Assembly (NCBI GenBank): GCA_002353555.1
Contig: DEJO01000029.1
Location: 51,633-98,853, forward strand
From: Prevotella sp. UBA2746
Lineage (GTDB): Bacteria > Bacteroidota > Bacteroidia > Bacteroidales > Bacteroidaceae
DNA: 47,221 nt
Reading direction: 5' to 3'
The notes under the pieces are model-generated. The model searched no databases. It saw nothing but the letters and a program-made list of their open reading frames with translations, and was not told where the DNA came from. The translations under genes were made by a program, and so were the position numbers. Below are positions 39,641 through 47,221 of this stretch, in pieces (the stretch's first letter is position 1; every line of letters starts with the position of its first letter).

Positions 39641-42445
39641 TCAGAGTTTCTGCTCGACCTCAATCTCCATGAAGGTTTCGATGACGTCGCCTTCCATGAT
39701 GTCGTTGAAGTTGACGAGCGAGATACCGCACTCCAAGCCTGTTGCCACCTCCTTGACATCGTCCTTGTAGCGCTTCAGCGCATCGATGGGAGCGGTGTGT
39801 ACAACGATGCCGTCGCGCACGACACGCGCTTTGTCGGAGCGGTGTACCTTGCCTTCGGTGACAAGTGCGCCGGCAACGGTGCCCACCTTCGAGATCTTGA
39901 AGACCTGACGCACTTCTACCTGTCCGGTGACAACCTCCTTCTTCACCTTGTCGAGCATGCCCACCATAGCTGACTTGATGTCGTCGATGGCATCGTAGAT
40001 GACGCTGTAGGTGTTGATTTCGACACCTTCGCGGTCGGCTGCCTTGCGGGCATCGGCAGAAGGACGCACCTGGAAGCCCACGATGATGGCATCGGAAGCA
40101 CTTGCCAGCATGACGTCGTTCTCGGAAATCTGTCCGACGGCCTTGTTGATGACGTTGACCTGCACCTTCTCTGTAGAGAGTTTGATGAACGAGTCGGAGA
40201 GCGCTTCGATACTTCCGTCGGTATCACCCTTGACAATGATGTTGAGTTCGTGGAACTCACCCAGCGCAATGCGGTGGGAGATGTCGTCGAGGGTGAACTT
40301 CTTCTGCGTGCGCAAGCCCTGTTCGCGCTGCAGTTGCAGACGCTTGTTGGCGATGTCGCGTGCCTCCTGCTCGGTCTCCAGCACGTGGAAGGTGTCGCCG
40401 GCAGTGGGCGCACCGTTCAGACCGAGGATGATGACCGGCTCAGCAGGACCTGCCTGCTCGATGCGTTGGTTACGCTCGTTGAACATCGCCTTGATACGTC
40501 CGTAGCTGGTACCGGCAATCACGTTGTCACCCACCTTCAGCGTACCGTTCGAGACGAGGAGCGTAGAGACGTAGCCACGACCCTTGTCAAGGCTGGACTC
40601 GATGACCGAACCCGTTGCCTTGCGGTTGGGGTTGGCCTTCAGGTCGAGCATCTCCGCCTCAAGGAGCACCTTCTCCAACAGGTCGTCGACGCCGATACCC
40701 TTCTTGGCACTGATCTCCTGACACTGGTACTTGCCGCCCCACTCCTCTACGAGCAGGTTCATCTGCGAGAGGTCTTCACGTATCTTGTCGGCATTGGCAC
40801 CGGGCTTGTCTATCTTGTTGATGGCAAACACCATCGGGACGTTGGCAGCCTGGGCGTGGGCGATGGCCTCCTTGGTGGTGGGCATCACCGAGTCGTCGGC
40901 AGCAATGATGATGATGGCGATGTCAGTGACCTGCGTACCGCGGGCACGCATGGCGGTGAACGCCTCGTGACCCGGCGTGTCGAGGAAGGTGATGCGGCGT
41001 CCATCGGCAAGTTTCACGTTGTAGGCACCGATGTGCTGGGTGATACCTCCCGCCTCACCAGCAATGACGTTGGTGTTGCGGATGTGGTCAAGCAGCGAGG
41101 TCTTGCCGTGGTCGACGTGTCCCATGACGGTAACGATAGGCGCACGCGGCACGAGGTCGTTCTCGTCGTCCTCCTCTTCGCTGACAGCCTCTTGCACTTC
41201 CGCACTGACATATTCGGTCTTGAAGCCGAACTCGTCGGCAACAAGGTTGATGGTCTCAGCATCGAGCCGCTGGTTGATGGACACCATGATACCTACCGAC
41301 ATGAGGGTAGAGATGACCTGTGTGACGCTGACATCCATCATCGTTGCCAGTTCGCTGACGGTTACGAACTCCGTCAGCTTCAGCACCTTGTTTTCGCGCT
41401 GTTCGGCGCGTGCCTCCTCGTTCATCTTCTCTTGGATGGCTTCGCGCTTCTCCTTACGATACTTGGCACCCTTCTTGTTCTGGTTCTGCTTGTTGGTCAG
41501 TCGTGCGAGAGTCTCCTTTACCTGACGTGCCACGTCCTCTTCGCTTACCTCCAACGGCTTCTGGTTGCGGTTGCGGTTCTTCTTTTTCTTGCCACCGCTC
41601 TTGCCGCCACCGTTGCCGCCGGCATTGGCTCCGCTCTGCTGCTGGTTGGCAGCAGCATTGATGTCGACACGTCCCTGCTTGATGCGCTCACGCTTCTTGC
41701 GTTCGCCGGCAGCCTTCTCCTCACGTTCCTTGCGGCGCTCTTCCTTGGTTTTCTTCTTTGGACGGGTGCTCTGGTTGATGGAACTGAGGTCTATCTTGCC
41801 CAGCACGTTCACCTTGGTGGCATTCAACAACTTGTCTTCATTCTTGGTGGTGAAGATTTCTTTTGCCGGTGCCGGAGCAGCAACTTCCTTGCTCTCGGCT
41901 GCCGGAGCGGGCTGAACGGGAGCGGGAGCCTCAACCTTCGGTGCCTCAACCTGGGGAGCTTCCGCCTGCGGTGTCTCCACCTTCGGAGCCTCAGCCTTGG
42001 GCTGCTCTGCCTTCACTTCGGGCTTGGCCTCTGCCGGCTGTTCCACCTTGGCTGTTTCGGCAACAGGTTCCGGCTTGGGCTGAGCAACTTCAGCTACCGG
42101 TTCTTCCTTCTTCTCGGCAGGTTTCTTACCAATCTGGTCAAGGTCTATCTTTCCAACAGGCTTGAACTGGGGACGGTTTTTCTCTACCAGCGTCTCCACC
42201 TTCACCTCCGGAGCTGCTTCCTTCGGCTTCTTCTCCTTCGGCTTCTTCTGGAACAGGCGTGCAGCATCGGTCTTCACGTCCTTGTCGCTCTTGAACTCCT
42301 TCACCAGCGCGTCGTACTGCTCGTCGCTGAGCTTGAAGTTCAGGTCACCCTTCACCTCACCCAGCTTCTTCTTTTCCAAGAAGTCGACAGCCGTCTGGAG
42401 TCCGATGTTCAGTTCGCGTATTGCTTTATTTAATCTTATACTCAT
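39641..42445 (-). CDS. infB: Translation initiation factor IF-2
   Basis: GTPase that recruits initiator tRNA to the 30S subunit. The 934-aa protein has an N-terminal IF2N domain (MSIRLNKAIRELNIGLQTAVDFLEKK), a long Pro/Ala/Glu/Val/Lys low-complexity linker (about residues 90-200), a basic stretch, a second IF2N region (FVTVSELATMMDVSVTQVIS), then the G domain VTVMGHVDHGKTSLLDHIR, DTPGHEAF and NKIDKPGA. It is the last gene of the rimP-nusA-infB operon, 27 bp after nusA. Confidence 0.98.
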   Translation of the reverse strand: MSIRLNKAIRELNIGLQTAVDFLEKKKLGEVKGDLNFKLSDEQYDALVKEFKSDKDVKTDAARLFQKKPKEKKPKEAAPEVKVETLVEKNRPQFKPVGKIDLDQIGKKPAEKKEEPVAEVAQPKPEPVAETAKVEQPAEAKPEVKAEQPKAEAPKVETPQAEAPQVEAPKVEAPAPVQPAPAAESKEVAAPAPAKEIFTTKNEDKLLNATKVNVLGKIDLSSINQSTRPKKKTKEERRKEREEKAAGERKKRERIKQGRVDINAAANQQQSGANAGGNGGGKSGGKKKKNRNRNQKPLEVSEEDVARQVKETLARLTNKQNQNKKGAKYRKEKREAIQEKMNEEARAEQRENKVLKLTEFVTVSELATMMDVSVTQVISTLMSVGIMVSINQRLDAETINLVADEFGFKTEYVSAEVQEAVSEEEDDENDLVPRAPIVTVMGHVDHGKTSLLDHIRNTNVIAGEAGGITQHIGAYNVKLADGRRITFLDTPGHEAFTAMRARGTQVTDIAIIIIAADDSVMPTTKEAIAHAQAANVPMVFAINKIDKPGANADKIREDLSQMNLLVEEWGGKYQCQEISAKKGIGVDDLLEKVLLEAEMLDLKANPNRKATGSVIESSLDKGRGYVSTLLVSNGTLKVGDNVIAGTSYGRIKAMFNERNQRIEQAGPAEPVIILGLNGAPTAGDTFHVLETEQEARDIANKRLQLQREQGLRTQKKFTLDDISHRIALGEFHELNIIVKGDTDGSIEALSDSFIKLSTEKVQVNVINKAVGQISENDVMLASASDAIIVGFQVRPSADARKAADREGVEINTYSVIYDAIDDIKSAMVGMLDKVKKEVVTGQVEVRQVFKISKVGTVAGALVTEGKVHRSDKARVVRDGIVVHTAPIDALKRYKDDVKEVATGLECGISLVNFNDIMEGDVIETFMEIEVEQKL

Positions 42446-42472
42446 CTATTTCTCATTTATCTTCATTTAAAA

Positions 42473-43732
42473 TTACTCAAACTCAGCTTTCAGCACGTTG
42501 AGCAAGCCGTCAACGGTCTCTTCTTCCAGGTCGGCTTTCTCGATGAGCATCTCACGCGGAGCGTTCAGCACCTGCTTGGCGGTGTCGAGACCGATGCTCT
42601 TGATGGCATCGATTACCCACTGGTCTATCTCGTCGGCAAACTCGTCGAGGTAGATGTCCTCCTCGGCTTCGGCCTCATTGATTTCACGGAAGACGTCAAT
42701 GGTGTATCCTGTCAGCATGGAGGCGAGCTTGATGTTGAGTCCGCCGCGGCCGATGGCGAGGCTCACCTGATCGGGCTGCAGATAGACTTCTGCCTTCAGG
42801 TTCTCTTCGTCGATGTTGATGCTGGAGACGGTGGCAGGACTCAGCGCACGCTGGATGAACAGCTTGACGTTGGTGGTGTAGTTGATGACGTCGATGTTCT
42901 CGTTGCAAAGCTCACGGACGATGCCATGCACACGGCTGCCACGGACACCCACGCAGGCGCCTACCGGGTCTATGCGCTCGTCGTAGCTCTCCACGGCAAT
43001 CTTGGCACGTTCACCCGGCATGCGGGCAATGCGCTTGATGGAGATGAGGCCGTCGTTGATTTCAGGCACTTCGGCTTCCAACAGGCGCTCCAGGAACTGC
43101 GGACTGGTACGTGAGAGAATAATCTTCGGATTGTTGTTCTCGTTGTCTACGCGCAGGATGACGGCACGAATGGTCTCGCCCTTGCGGTACTGGTCGGACG
43201 GAATCTGCTCTGCCTTCGGCAGGATGAGCTCGTTGTTCTCTTCGTCAACGAGCAGCACCTCGCGCTTCCACACCTGATAGACCTCGCCGGAGACAATCTG
43301 TCCCACACGGTCCTTGTACTTATTATACAGGGAGTCGTGCTCCAGTTCGAGAATCTTTGAGGCCAGCGTCTGGCGCAGGTTCAGGATGGCACGGCGGCCG
43401 AACTTCGTGAAGTCTACACGCTCGGCTACGTCCTCACCCACCTCATAGTCTTCTTCAATCTTCTGGGCTTCCTTCAATGCTATCTCCTTATTCTCGTCTT
43501 TCACCTCACCGTCGGGTACGACCACGCGGTTGCGATAAATCTCGAAGTCGCCCTTGTCGGGGTTCACGATGACGTCGAAGTTCTCGTCTGAACCGAAGAT
43601 CTTCGCTATCACATTGCGGAAACTCTCCTCAAGCACACTCACCAATGTTGTACGGTCAATGTTCTTGGTTTCCTTAAACTCCTTGAACGTCTCTATCATG
43701 TTCGGAGTGTTGTCTGTTCTCTTTGCTGCCAT
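42473..43732 (-). CDS. nusA: Transcription termination/antitermination factor NusA
   Basis: RNA polymerase-binding factor affecting pausing, termination and antitermination. The 419-aa protein has the NusA N-terminal domain, an S1 domain (about residues 135-200, GQIVSGEVYQVWKREVLLVDEENNE), and two KH domains, including GACVGVRGSRVHGIVREL and SLAIGRGGLNIKLASMLTG. The acidic C-terminal repeats of E. coli NusA are reduced to one short acidic region and a helix-hairpin-helix-like end. Confidence 0.97.
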   Translation of the reverse strand: MAAKRTDNTPNMIETFKEFKETKNIDRTTLVSVLEESFRNVIAKIFGSDENFDVIVNPDKGDFEIYRNRVVVPDGEVKDENKEIALKEAQKIEEDYEVGEDVAERVDFTKFGRRAILNLRQTLASKILELEHDSLYNKYKDRVGQIVSGEVYQVWKREVLLVDEENNELILPKAEQIPSDQYRKGETIRAVILRVDNENNNPKIILSRTSPQFLERLLEAEVPEINDGLISIKRIARMPGERAKIAVESYDERIDPVGACVGVRGSRVHGIVRELCNENIDVINYTTNVKLFIQRALSPATVSSINIDEENLKAEVYLQPDQVSLAIGRGGLNIKLASMLTGYTIDVFREINEAEAEEDIYLDEFADEIDQWVIDAIKSIGLDTAKQVLNAPREMLIEKADLEEETVDGLLNVLKAEFE

Positions 43733-43811
43733 TATCTTATTTGACTATTTAACTATTTCACTATTTTACAATTGATTTACGATTTGATAGTTTATACTAA
43801 CCTTTTCATCT

Positions 43812-43837
43812 CCTCTCCCTTGGGGAGAGGCTACGGG
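43812..43837. repeat. G/C-rich hairpin element, copy C (rimP-nusA spacer)
   Basis: CCTCTCCC (43812-43819) pairs perfectly with GGGAGAGG (43823-43830), followed by CTACGGGTAGG. It is the third copy of the element at 13995-14030 and 37748-37789 and again lies in an operon spacer. Confidence 0.7.
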
Positions 43838-43875
43838 TAGGCAAGCGAAGCAAGGGAATGGGCTGGTGGGCTTCC

Positions 43876-44343
43876 TTACTTGAAGTTAATCAGGTACTTG
43901 CAGTACTTCACGCTGTCCATGTCGTAAGTATGGTCCACCTCCGTCAGCTGCGGACGCTTCATGCCTTCCGCCTTCACCTTCTCTTCTACGGTAACGGTGA
44001 AGTTTCTTCCGTCAACGTCCTTCAAGATGCCTTTCACCTTCTTGCCGTCGCCGTCGAGCACTTCCACCTCCTTACCGATGAAGTTGATGTACTGCTGCTC
44101 CACCTTGAAGGGCTGTCCCAGTCCGGCAGAGCCTACCTCCAGCTCGTAGTCCTCCTCGTCGCGGCTCAAGTGGTCCTCTATATACTTGCTGAGTTCCACG
44201 CAGTCCTCTATCCACACACCGTCGGCATGGTCTATCTCCACGACGATGCGGTCGTCCTGGCTGATCTGGATGTCTACTAAGAAGTACTCCTTGTCCTGGA
44301 GCCACTCCTCTACTAACGTCTTTACGATATTCTTATCTATCAT
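43876..44343 (-). CDS. rimP: Ribosome maturation factor RimP
   Basis: Assists maturation of the 30S subunit. The 155-aa protein has VKTLVEEWLQDKEYFLVDIQISQDDRIVVEIDHADGVWIEDCVELSKYIEDHL and YELEVGSAGLGQPFK, typical RimP features, where GSAGLGQPF replaces the common SSPGLDRPL. It is first in rimP-nusA-infB, whose order is widely conserved in bacteria. Confidence 0.95.
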   Translation of the reverse strand: MIDKNIVKTLVEEWLQDKEYFLVDIQISQDDRIVVEIDHADGVWIEDCVELSKYIEDHLSRDEEDYELEVGSAGLGQPFKVEQQYINFIGKEVEVLDGDGKKVKGILKDVDGRNFTVTVEEKVKAEGMKRPQLTEVDHTYDMDSVKYCKYLINFK

Positions 44344-44392
44344 CTTCTATAATAAAAAGTAACTTTTTACTCTTGTCCCTTGCTTGTTCTCA

Positions 44393-44451
44393 GGCAGCCA
44401 TCTGCACGCTGCCAAATATAACAAATGTGGAACCCTTTCGAGTCCCACATT
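44393..44451 (-). promoter_or_regulatory. Tandem hairpins in the rimP-nusA-infB leader
   Basis: In the leader RNA, AATGTGGGAC (44451-44442) pairs with GTTCCACATT (44433-44424; one G-U type mismatch), followed by a T-rich stretch. Then GGCAGC (44413-44408) pairs with GCTGCC (44398-44393). The first resembles an attenuator or terminator stem. Function is inferred. Confidence 0.55.
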
Positions 44452-44465
44452 CCACTGAACGGCTG

Positions 44466-44496
44466 CAAAGGTACTTACTTTTTCGTAACCCTGCAA
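44466..44496 (-). promoter_or_regulatory. rimP operon promoter
   Basis: On the minus strand TTG (44496-44494) and TACCTTTG (44473-44466), spacer 20 nt, match the consensus. The leader to the rimP ATG is about 117 nt and contains two hairpins. Confidence 0.83.
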
Positions 44497-44626
44497 ATAT
44501 TTTCAGGTTTTTCTTTCTGATGATTGCACCATTTAGACATCGTTTAGACATCGTGACCGCAGATTCCGTTCGTTACAAAGATGATGATAGAACAAACAAA
44601 GATACGGAAGAATGATCCAAAAGTTG

Positions 44627-44634
44627 TACCTTTG
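44627..44634 (+). promoter_or_regulatory. -7 element of the acetyltransferase gene
   Basis: TACCTTTG followed by CACG matches the Bacteroidota -7, about 46 nt before the ATG at 44681. The -33 region has no TTG at the expected position. Confidence 0.55.
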
Positions 44635-44680
44635 CACGCGAAAAATATAGTTAATCAACAAACAAGATAGAACAGAAAGC

Positions 44681-45238
44681 ATGATGACAGAAAAAGAAAA
44701 GATGCTGGCGGGCGAGGTTTACAACGCCACCGACCCGGAGCTGATACGTGAACTGGGTGAGACAAGAGAAATCCTGCATGAGTTTAACGCCTTGCGCCCT
44801 TTGGAGACGGACAGGATGAAGGCGATACTGAAAGACTTGCTGGGGCATGTTGCCGATGATGGTTTCACCATCAACCAACCGTTCCGCTGCGACTATGGCA
44901 AACAAATCAGTTTAGGCAAGCGTTTCTTTGCCAACTTCAACCTCGTTGTACTCGACGAAGCGCCGGTAACCATTGGCGACGACTGCTTCATCGGACCTAA
45001 TGTGAGCATCTATACAGCCTGCCACAGCACCGACCCGGCAGAACGAAACACCAGAGAAGAGTGGGCGCTGCCCGTGACCATCGGCAACAACGTATGGATT
45101 GGCGGCAGCGTGACCATCTTGCCTGGCGTCACCATCGGCGACAATGTAACGATTGGTGCCGGTTCTGTCGTGGTGAAAGATATTCCGGCTGGCTCCATTG
45201 CCGTCGGGAACCCATGCAAGGTTGTCAGAAGACTGTAG
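44681..45238 (+). CDS. Maa/NodL/LacA-type sugar O-acetyltransferase
   Basis: Left-handed beta-helix acetyltransferase using acetyl-CoA to acetylate a sugar hydroxyl; cytoplasmic. The 185-aa protein starts with the Maa domain (KMLAGEVYNATDPELIRELGETREILHEFNAL) and continues with hexapeptide repeats (VTIGDDCFIGPNVSI, VTIGNNVWIGGSVTILPGVTIGDNVTIGAGSVV). The likely catalytic His is in YTACHSTDPAERN. Maltose, galactoside or other sugars are possible substrates. Two ATGs are adjacent at 44681 and 44684. Confidence 0.92.
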   Translation: MMTEKEKMLAGEVYNATDPELIRELGETREILHEFNALRPLETDRMKAILKDLLGHVADDGFTINQPFRCDYGKQISLGKRFFANFNLVVLDEAPVTIGDDCFIGPNVSIYTACHSTDPAERNTREEWALPVTIGNNVWIGGSVTILPGVTIGDNVTIGAGSVVVKDIPAGSIAVGNPCKVVRRL

Positions 45239-45265
45239 CGGGTTCCCGGACTGGCTGCACAGGCA

Positions 45266-46960
45266 TCATGGTTTCTGCAACACCTTGCGGTAGCGTTCTT
45301 CGTCGTTGAGCAGCTTCACGGCTTCGTGCCATTGTTTGTCAGAACGCAGGGCGTTCTCTACAGAACCGCGCTGATAGTAGTAGGCAGCAACGATGTCGGA
45401 GGCAAGGATGTCTTTGAGCACCTTCTTGTTATAGTCGAGGTCTTTCGCCAGGTTGTGGCTCAGCTTGGCTTCCAAGGCGTCGAACTCGGCACGGGCATCG
45501 TCGTAGTAGCCTTCTATCTTGGCAAGCTTCACGAGGTTCTCCATGTACTTCTTGCTCTCGCGGTCATACTTGAATCCGCTCTTCAGCACGGCTTGCTTGA
45601 AGTCTTCAAAGTCGGCATCGGTGAGGGCGAACGTGCTGGCAGGTGCTATCGTGTGGTGCTTCTTGATGTAGTTGACTTCCCAGTTCAGCATCACCTCCGT
45701 AGAGTCTCTGCCGTTGCCGGCAAGATAGTAGGCGATGTTGGGCAGCGAATCGGGCTTCACCTCGATGTCGGGCTTGATGCCTCCGCCGTCGCGCACCTCA
45801 CGTCCGTTGGCGGTATGGAACACCTTGGTCAGCGAGTCAGGCACGTGCTCTTTGTAGCCACCCTTTGAGTGTTTGTAGTTGATGGCTTGTATGCAGCGTC
45901 CGCTGGGGATGTAATACTTGGCAGTCGTCAGTTTCAGGTTGCCGTTGTAGGGCAGTGGCAGGTTGGGAAGCTGCACCAGACCTTTGCCGTAGGTGCGGGT
46001 GCCAAGAATGACGGCACGGTCAAGGTCCTGAAGGGAGCCTGCCGTAATCTCGCTAGCACTGGCTGAGCTGCCGTTGACCAATACGACGACGGGCATGAGC
46101 GTGTCGATAGGCTCCACTGTGGTGGCATAGTCACGGTTGGCACGCTTCATCTTTCCGATGGTGCGCACGAGCGTGATATTCTTTGGCACAAACATGTTCA
46201 GGATGTTGATGGCTTCCTGCAATGAGCCGCCGCCGTTGTTGCGCAAGTCAAGGACAAACTTCTGCATCCCGTTCTTCTTCATCTCAAGGAATGCACGGCG
46301 CACCTCCTTGGAGCACTCGTCGGTGAACTGCGACAGGTTCAGGTAGCCGATGCTGTCCTGCTGAAGACCGTAGTAAGTCACCGCCGGCAACTGTATGGCC
46401 CTGCGCGTCAGCTTGAACTTCATCGTCTTGTTAGTGGTCGGACGCTTCACCTTTAATATAAAGGAGGTGCCGGCATCGCCGCGAAGGTGTTCACTGACGT
46501 AGCTGACGGTCTTGTCGGTCATCAACGAGTCGTCGATGCTCAGGATGATGTCGCCCTTCTTCAAACCCACTTCTGCCGCAGGCATGTTCTCGTAGGGCTC
46601 GTCGATGACCACCCTGTCCAACTCCAGATTGTAGCGTATCAGCGCACCGATACCGGCATACTTGCCGCTGATCATCATCTTCAAGTCGCCCGACTTGTCC
46701 TCTGGATAGTACTCTGTATAGGGGTCGAGAGATCCCAGCATGGCATTGATGGCATTGCCTACCACCTCGTCGGCGTTCAGCGTGTCTACATACATCAGAT
46801 CCAGGTGCTTGTAGATGGCACTGAACACCTCCATGTTCTTGGCAACCGTAAAGTTATGGTCACCGCCAACTTTGGTCTGGGCACCCGCCTGCACCGGATG
46901 TAGCAACACCAACAACAAAGGCAAAATATTCAAAAACAACTTCTTTACCATAATTCTCAT
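45266..46960 (-). CDS. C-terminal processing peptidase, S41 family
   Basis: Periplasmic serine protease of the CtpA/Tsp family. The 564-aa product has a signal peptide (MVKKLFLNILPLLLVLLHPVQAGAQ, start either 46960 or 46951), a helical N-terminal region, a PDZ domain (about 95-175, IGALIRYNLELDRVVIDEPYE to GDIILSIDD), and the catalytic core with S301 in NGSSASASEI and K326 in TYGKG. A C-terminal helical region of about 160 residues follows. It converges with the acetyltransferase gene. Confidence 0.94.
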   Translation of the reverse strand: MRIMVKKLFLNILPLLLVLLHPVQAGAQTKVGGDHNFTVAKNMEVFSAIYKHLDLMYVDTLNADEVVGNAINAMLGSLDPYTEYYPEDKSGDLKMMISGKYAGIGALIRYNLELDRVVIDEPYENMPAAEVGLKKGDIILSIDDSLMTDKTVSYVSEHLRGDAGTSFILKVKRPTTNKTMKFKLTRRAIQLPAVTYYGLQQDSIGYLNLSQFTDECSKEVRRAFLEMKKNGMQKFVLDLRNNGGGSLQEAINILNMFVPKNITLVRTIGKMKRANRDYATTVEPIDTLMPVVVLVNGSSASASEITAGSLQDLDRAVILGTRTYGKGLVQLPNLPLPYNGNLKLTTAKYYIPSGRCIQAINYKHSKGGYKEHVPDSLTKVFHTANGREVRDGGGIKPDIEVKPDSLPNIAYYLAGNGRDSTEVMLNWEVNYIKKHHTIAPASTFALTDADFEDFKQAVLKSGFKYDRESKKYMENLVKLAKIEGYYDDARAEFDALEAKLSHNLAKDLDYNKKVLKDILASDIVAAYYYQRGSVENALRSDKQWHEAVKLLNDEERYRKVLQKP

Positions 46961-47071
46961 CTGTTAACAGCTTGCAAATGTAGGTAAAAATCTCGAATTA
47001 TAAGTCAGTCAATATAAAGAATTATGTTTTCTTTAGAGGAAACGTTGCCTTTCTTTTCCGTCTTACCCTCT

Positions 47072-47174
47072 TTTCACCCCCAAGTAACATCCATCCCATT
47101 TCTCTTTCACGCTATTTTTGCGCCCTTTTTACCCCTTTTTAAGGCGAAAACAAAAATTTTCTGCAAAAAGTTTG
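47072..47174. other. Intergenic DNA upstream of the S41 peptidase
   Basis: The 261 bp from 46961 to the window end contain no gene. The minus strand has TACATTTG at about 46976-46983, a candidate -7 for the peptidase. The rest is T- and A-rich up to the plus-strand promoter at the right edge. Confidence 0.5.
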
Positions 47175-47202
47175 GAGGATAAAAAAAAACATAGTACTTT
47201 TG
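47172..47202 (+). promoter_or_regulatory. Strong promoter at the right edge
   Basis: TTG at 47172-47174 and TACTTTTG at 47195-47202 with a 20-nt spacer are an ideal match, with an A-rich spacer. The driven gene lies outside the window. Confidence 0.82.
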
Positions 47203-47221
47203 CAACCGCTTAACAGCAAAA

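Noticed and set aside
40250..42433. Plus-strand open frame of 727 codons opposite infB
   Set aside because: Its leucine/valine/histidine-rich composition mirrors the Pro/Ala/Glu/Lys-rich linker and G-domain codons of infB. No promoter or start context supports it.
44424..44451. tRNA-like fragment in the rimP leader
   Set aside because: The GACTCGAAAGGGTTCC segment resembles a T-arm, but acceptor and anticodon arms are missing.

Overview
The window is a stretch of Bacteroidota chromosome, most likely from a relatively GC-rich Prevotellaceae member. Three things point there. The promoters have the Bacteroidota form (TTG near -33, TAnnTTTG near -7, 19-20 nt apart) and occur in front of many genes. 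The gene content includes a paired glycine-lipid-type acyltransferase locus, DUF3109, DUF4468 and a GNAT 'hemolysin-like' acyltransferase. The spacers are filled with degenerate AT-rich repeats and G/C-rich hairpins of the kind seen in Prevotella genomes. No species call is possible from sequence alone.

Layout. (1) 33-15952, minus strand: a nearly complete division and cell wall (dcw) cluster read mraZ-rsmH-ftsL-ftsI-murE-mraY-murD-ftsW-murG-murC-ftsQ-ftsA-ftsZ, lacking murF and ddl. (2) 15953-16791: an 839-bp gene-free region holding the mraZ promoter with three 10-bp-phased MraZ-type boxes, inverted repeats, a five-box palindrome array phased at 11 bp, and a 9-bp tandem repeat. (3) 16792-21693, plus strand: two lipid acyltransferases (glsA/glsB-like) and a 974-aa MmeI-like type IIG restriction-modification enzyme with a compositionally foreign recognition domain. 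(4) 22024-24287, minus strand: dGTPase, HIT protein, GreA. (5) 24288-24949: a promoter-terminator unit that looks like a small RNA, and a tandemly duplicated promoter in front of gpmI. (6) 24950-33444: gpmI, a C_GCAxxG_C_C protein, ung-DUF3109, gyrB, rpsT, tRNA-Glu, recO, an SH3 protein and rnhB. (7) 33447-39297, minus strand: sufB-sufC-sufD-DUF4468-sufS-rnhB, iron-sulfur cluster assembly. (8) 39641-44343, minus strand: rimP-nusA-infB, the conserved translation/transcription operon, with a structured leader. (9) 44681-46960: a Maa/NodL-type acetyltransferase and a convergent C-terminal processing peptidase. A strong plus-strand promoter at the right edge serves a gene outside the window.

Most genes are core housekeeping. 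The less ordinary material lies in the non-coding DNA: phased operator-like arrays, a putative small RNA, hairpin families and repeats that run into the ends of coding regions, plus the mosaic restriction enzyme. No CRISPR array, prophage, integrase, transposase or complete insertion sequence was seen.
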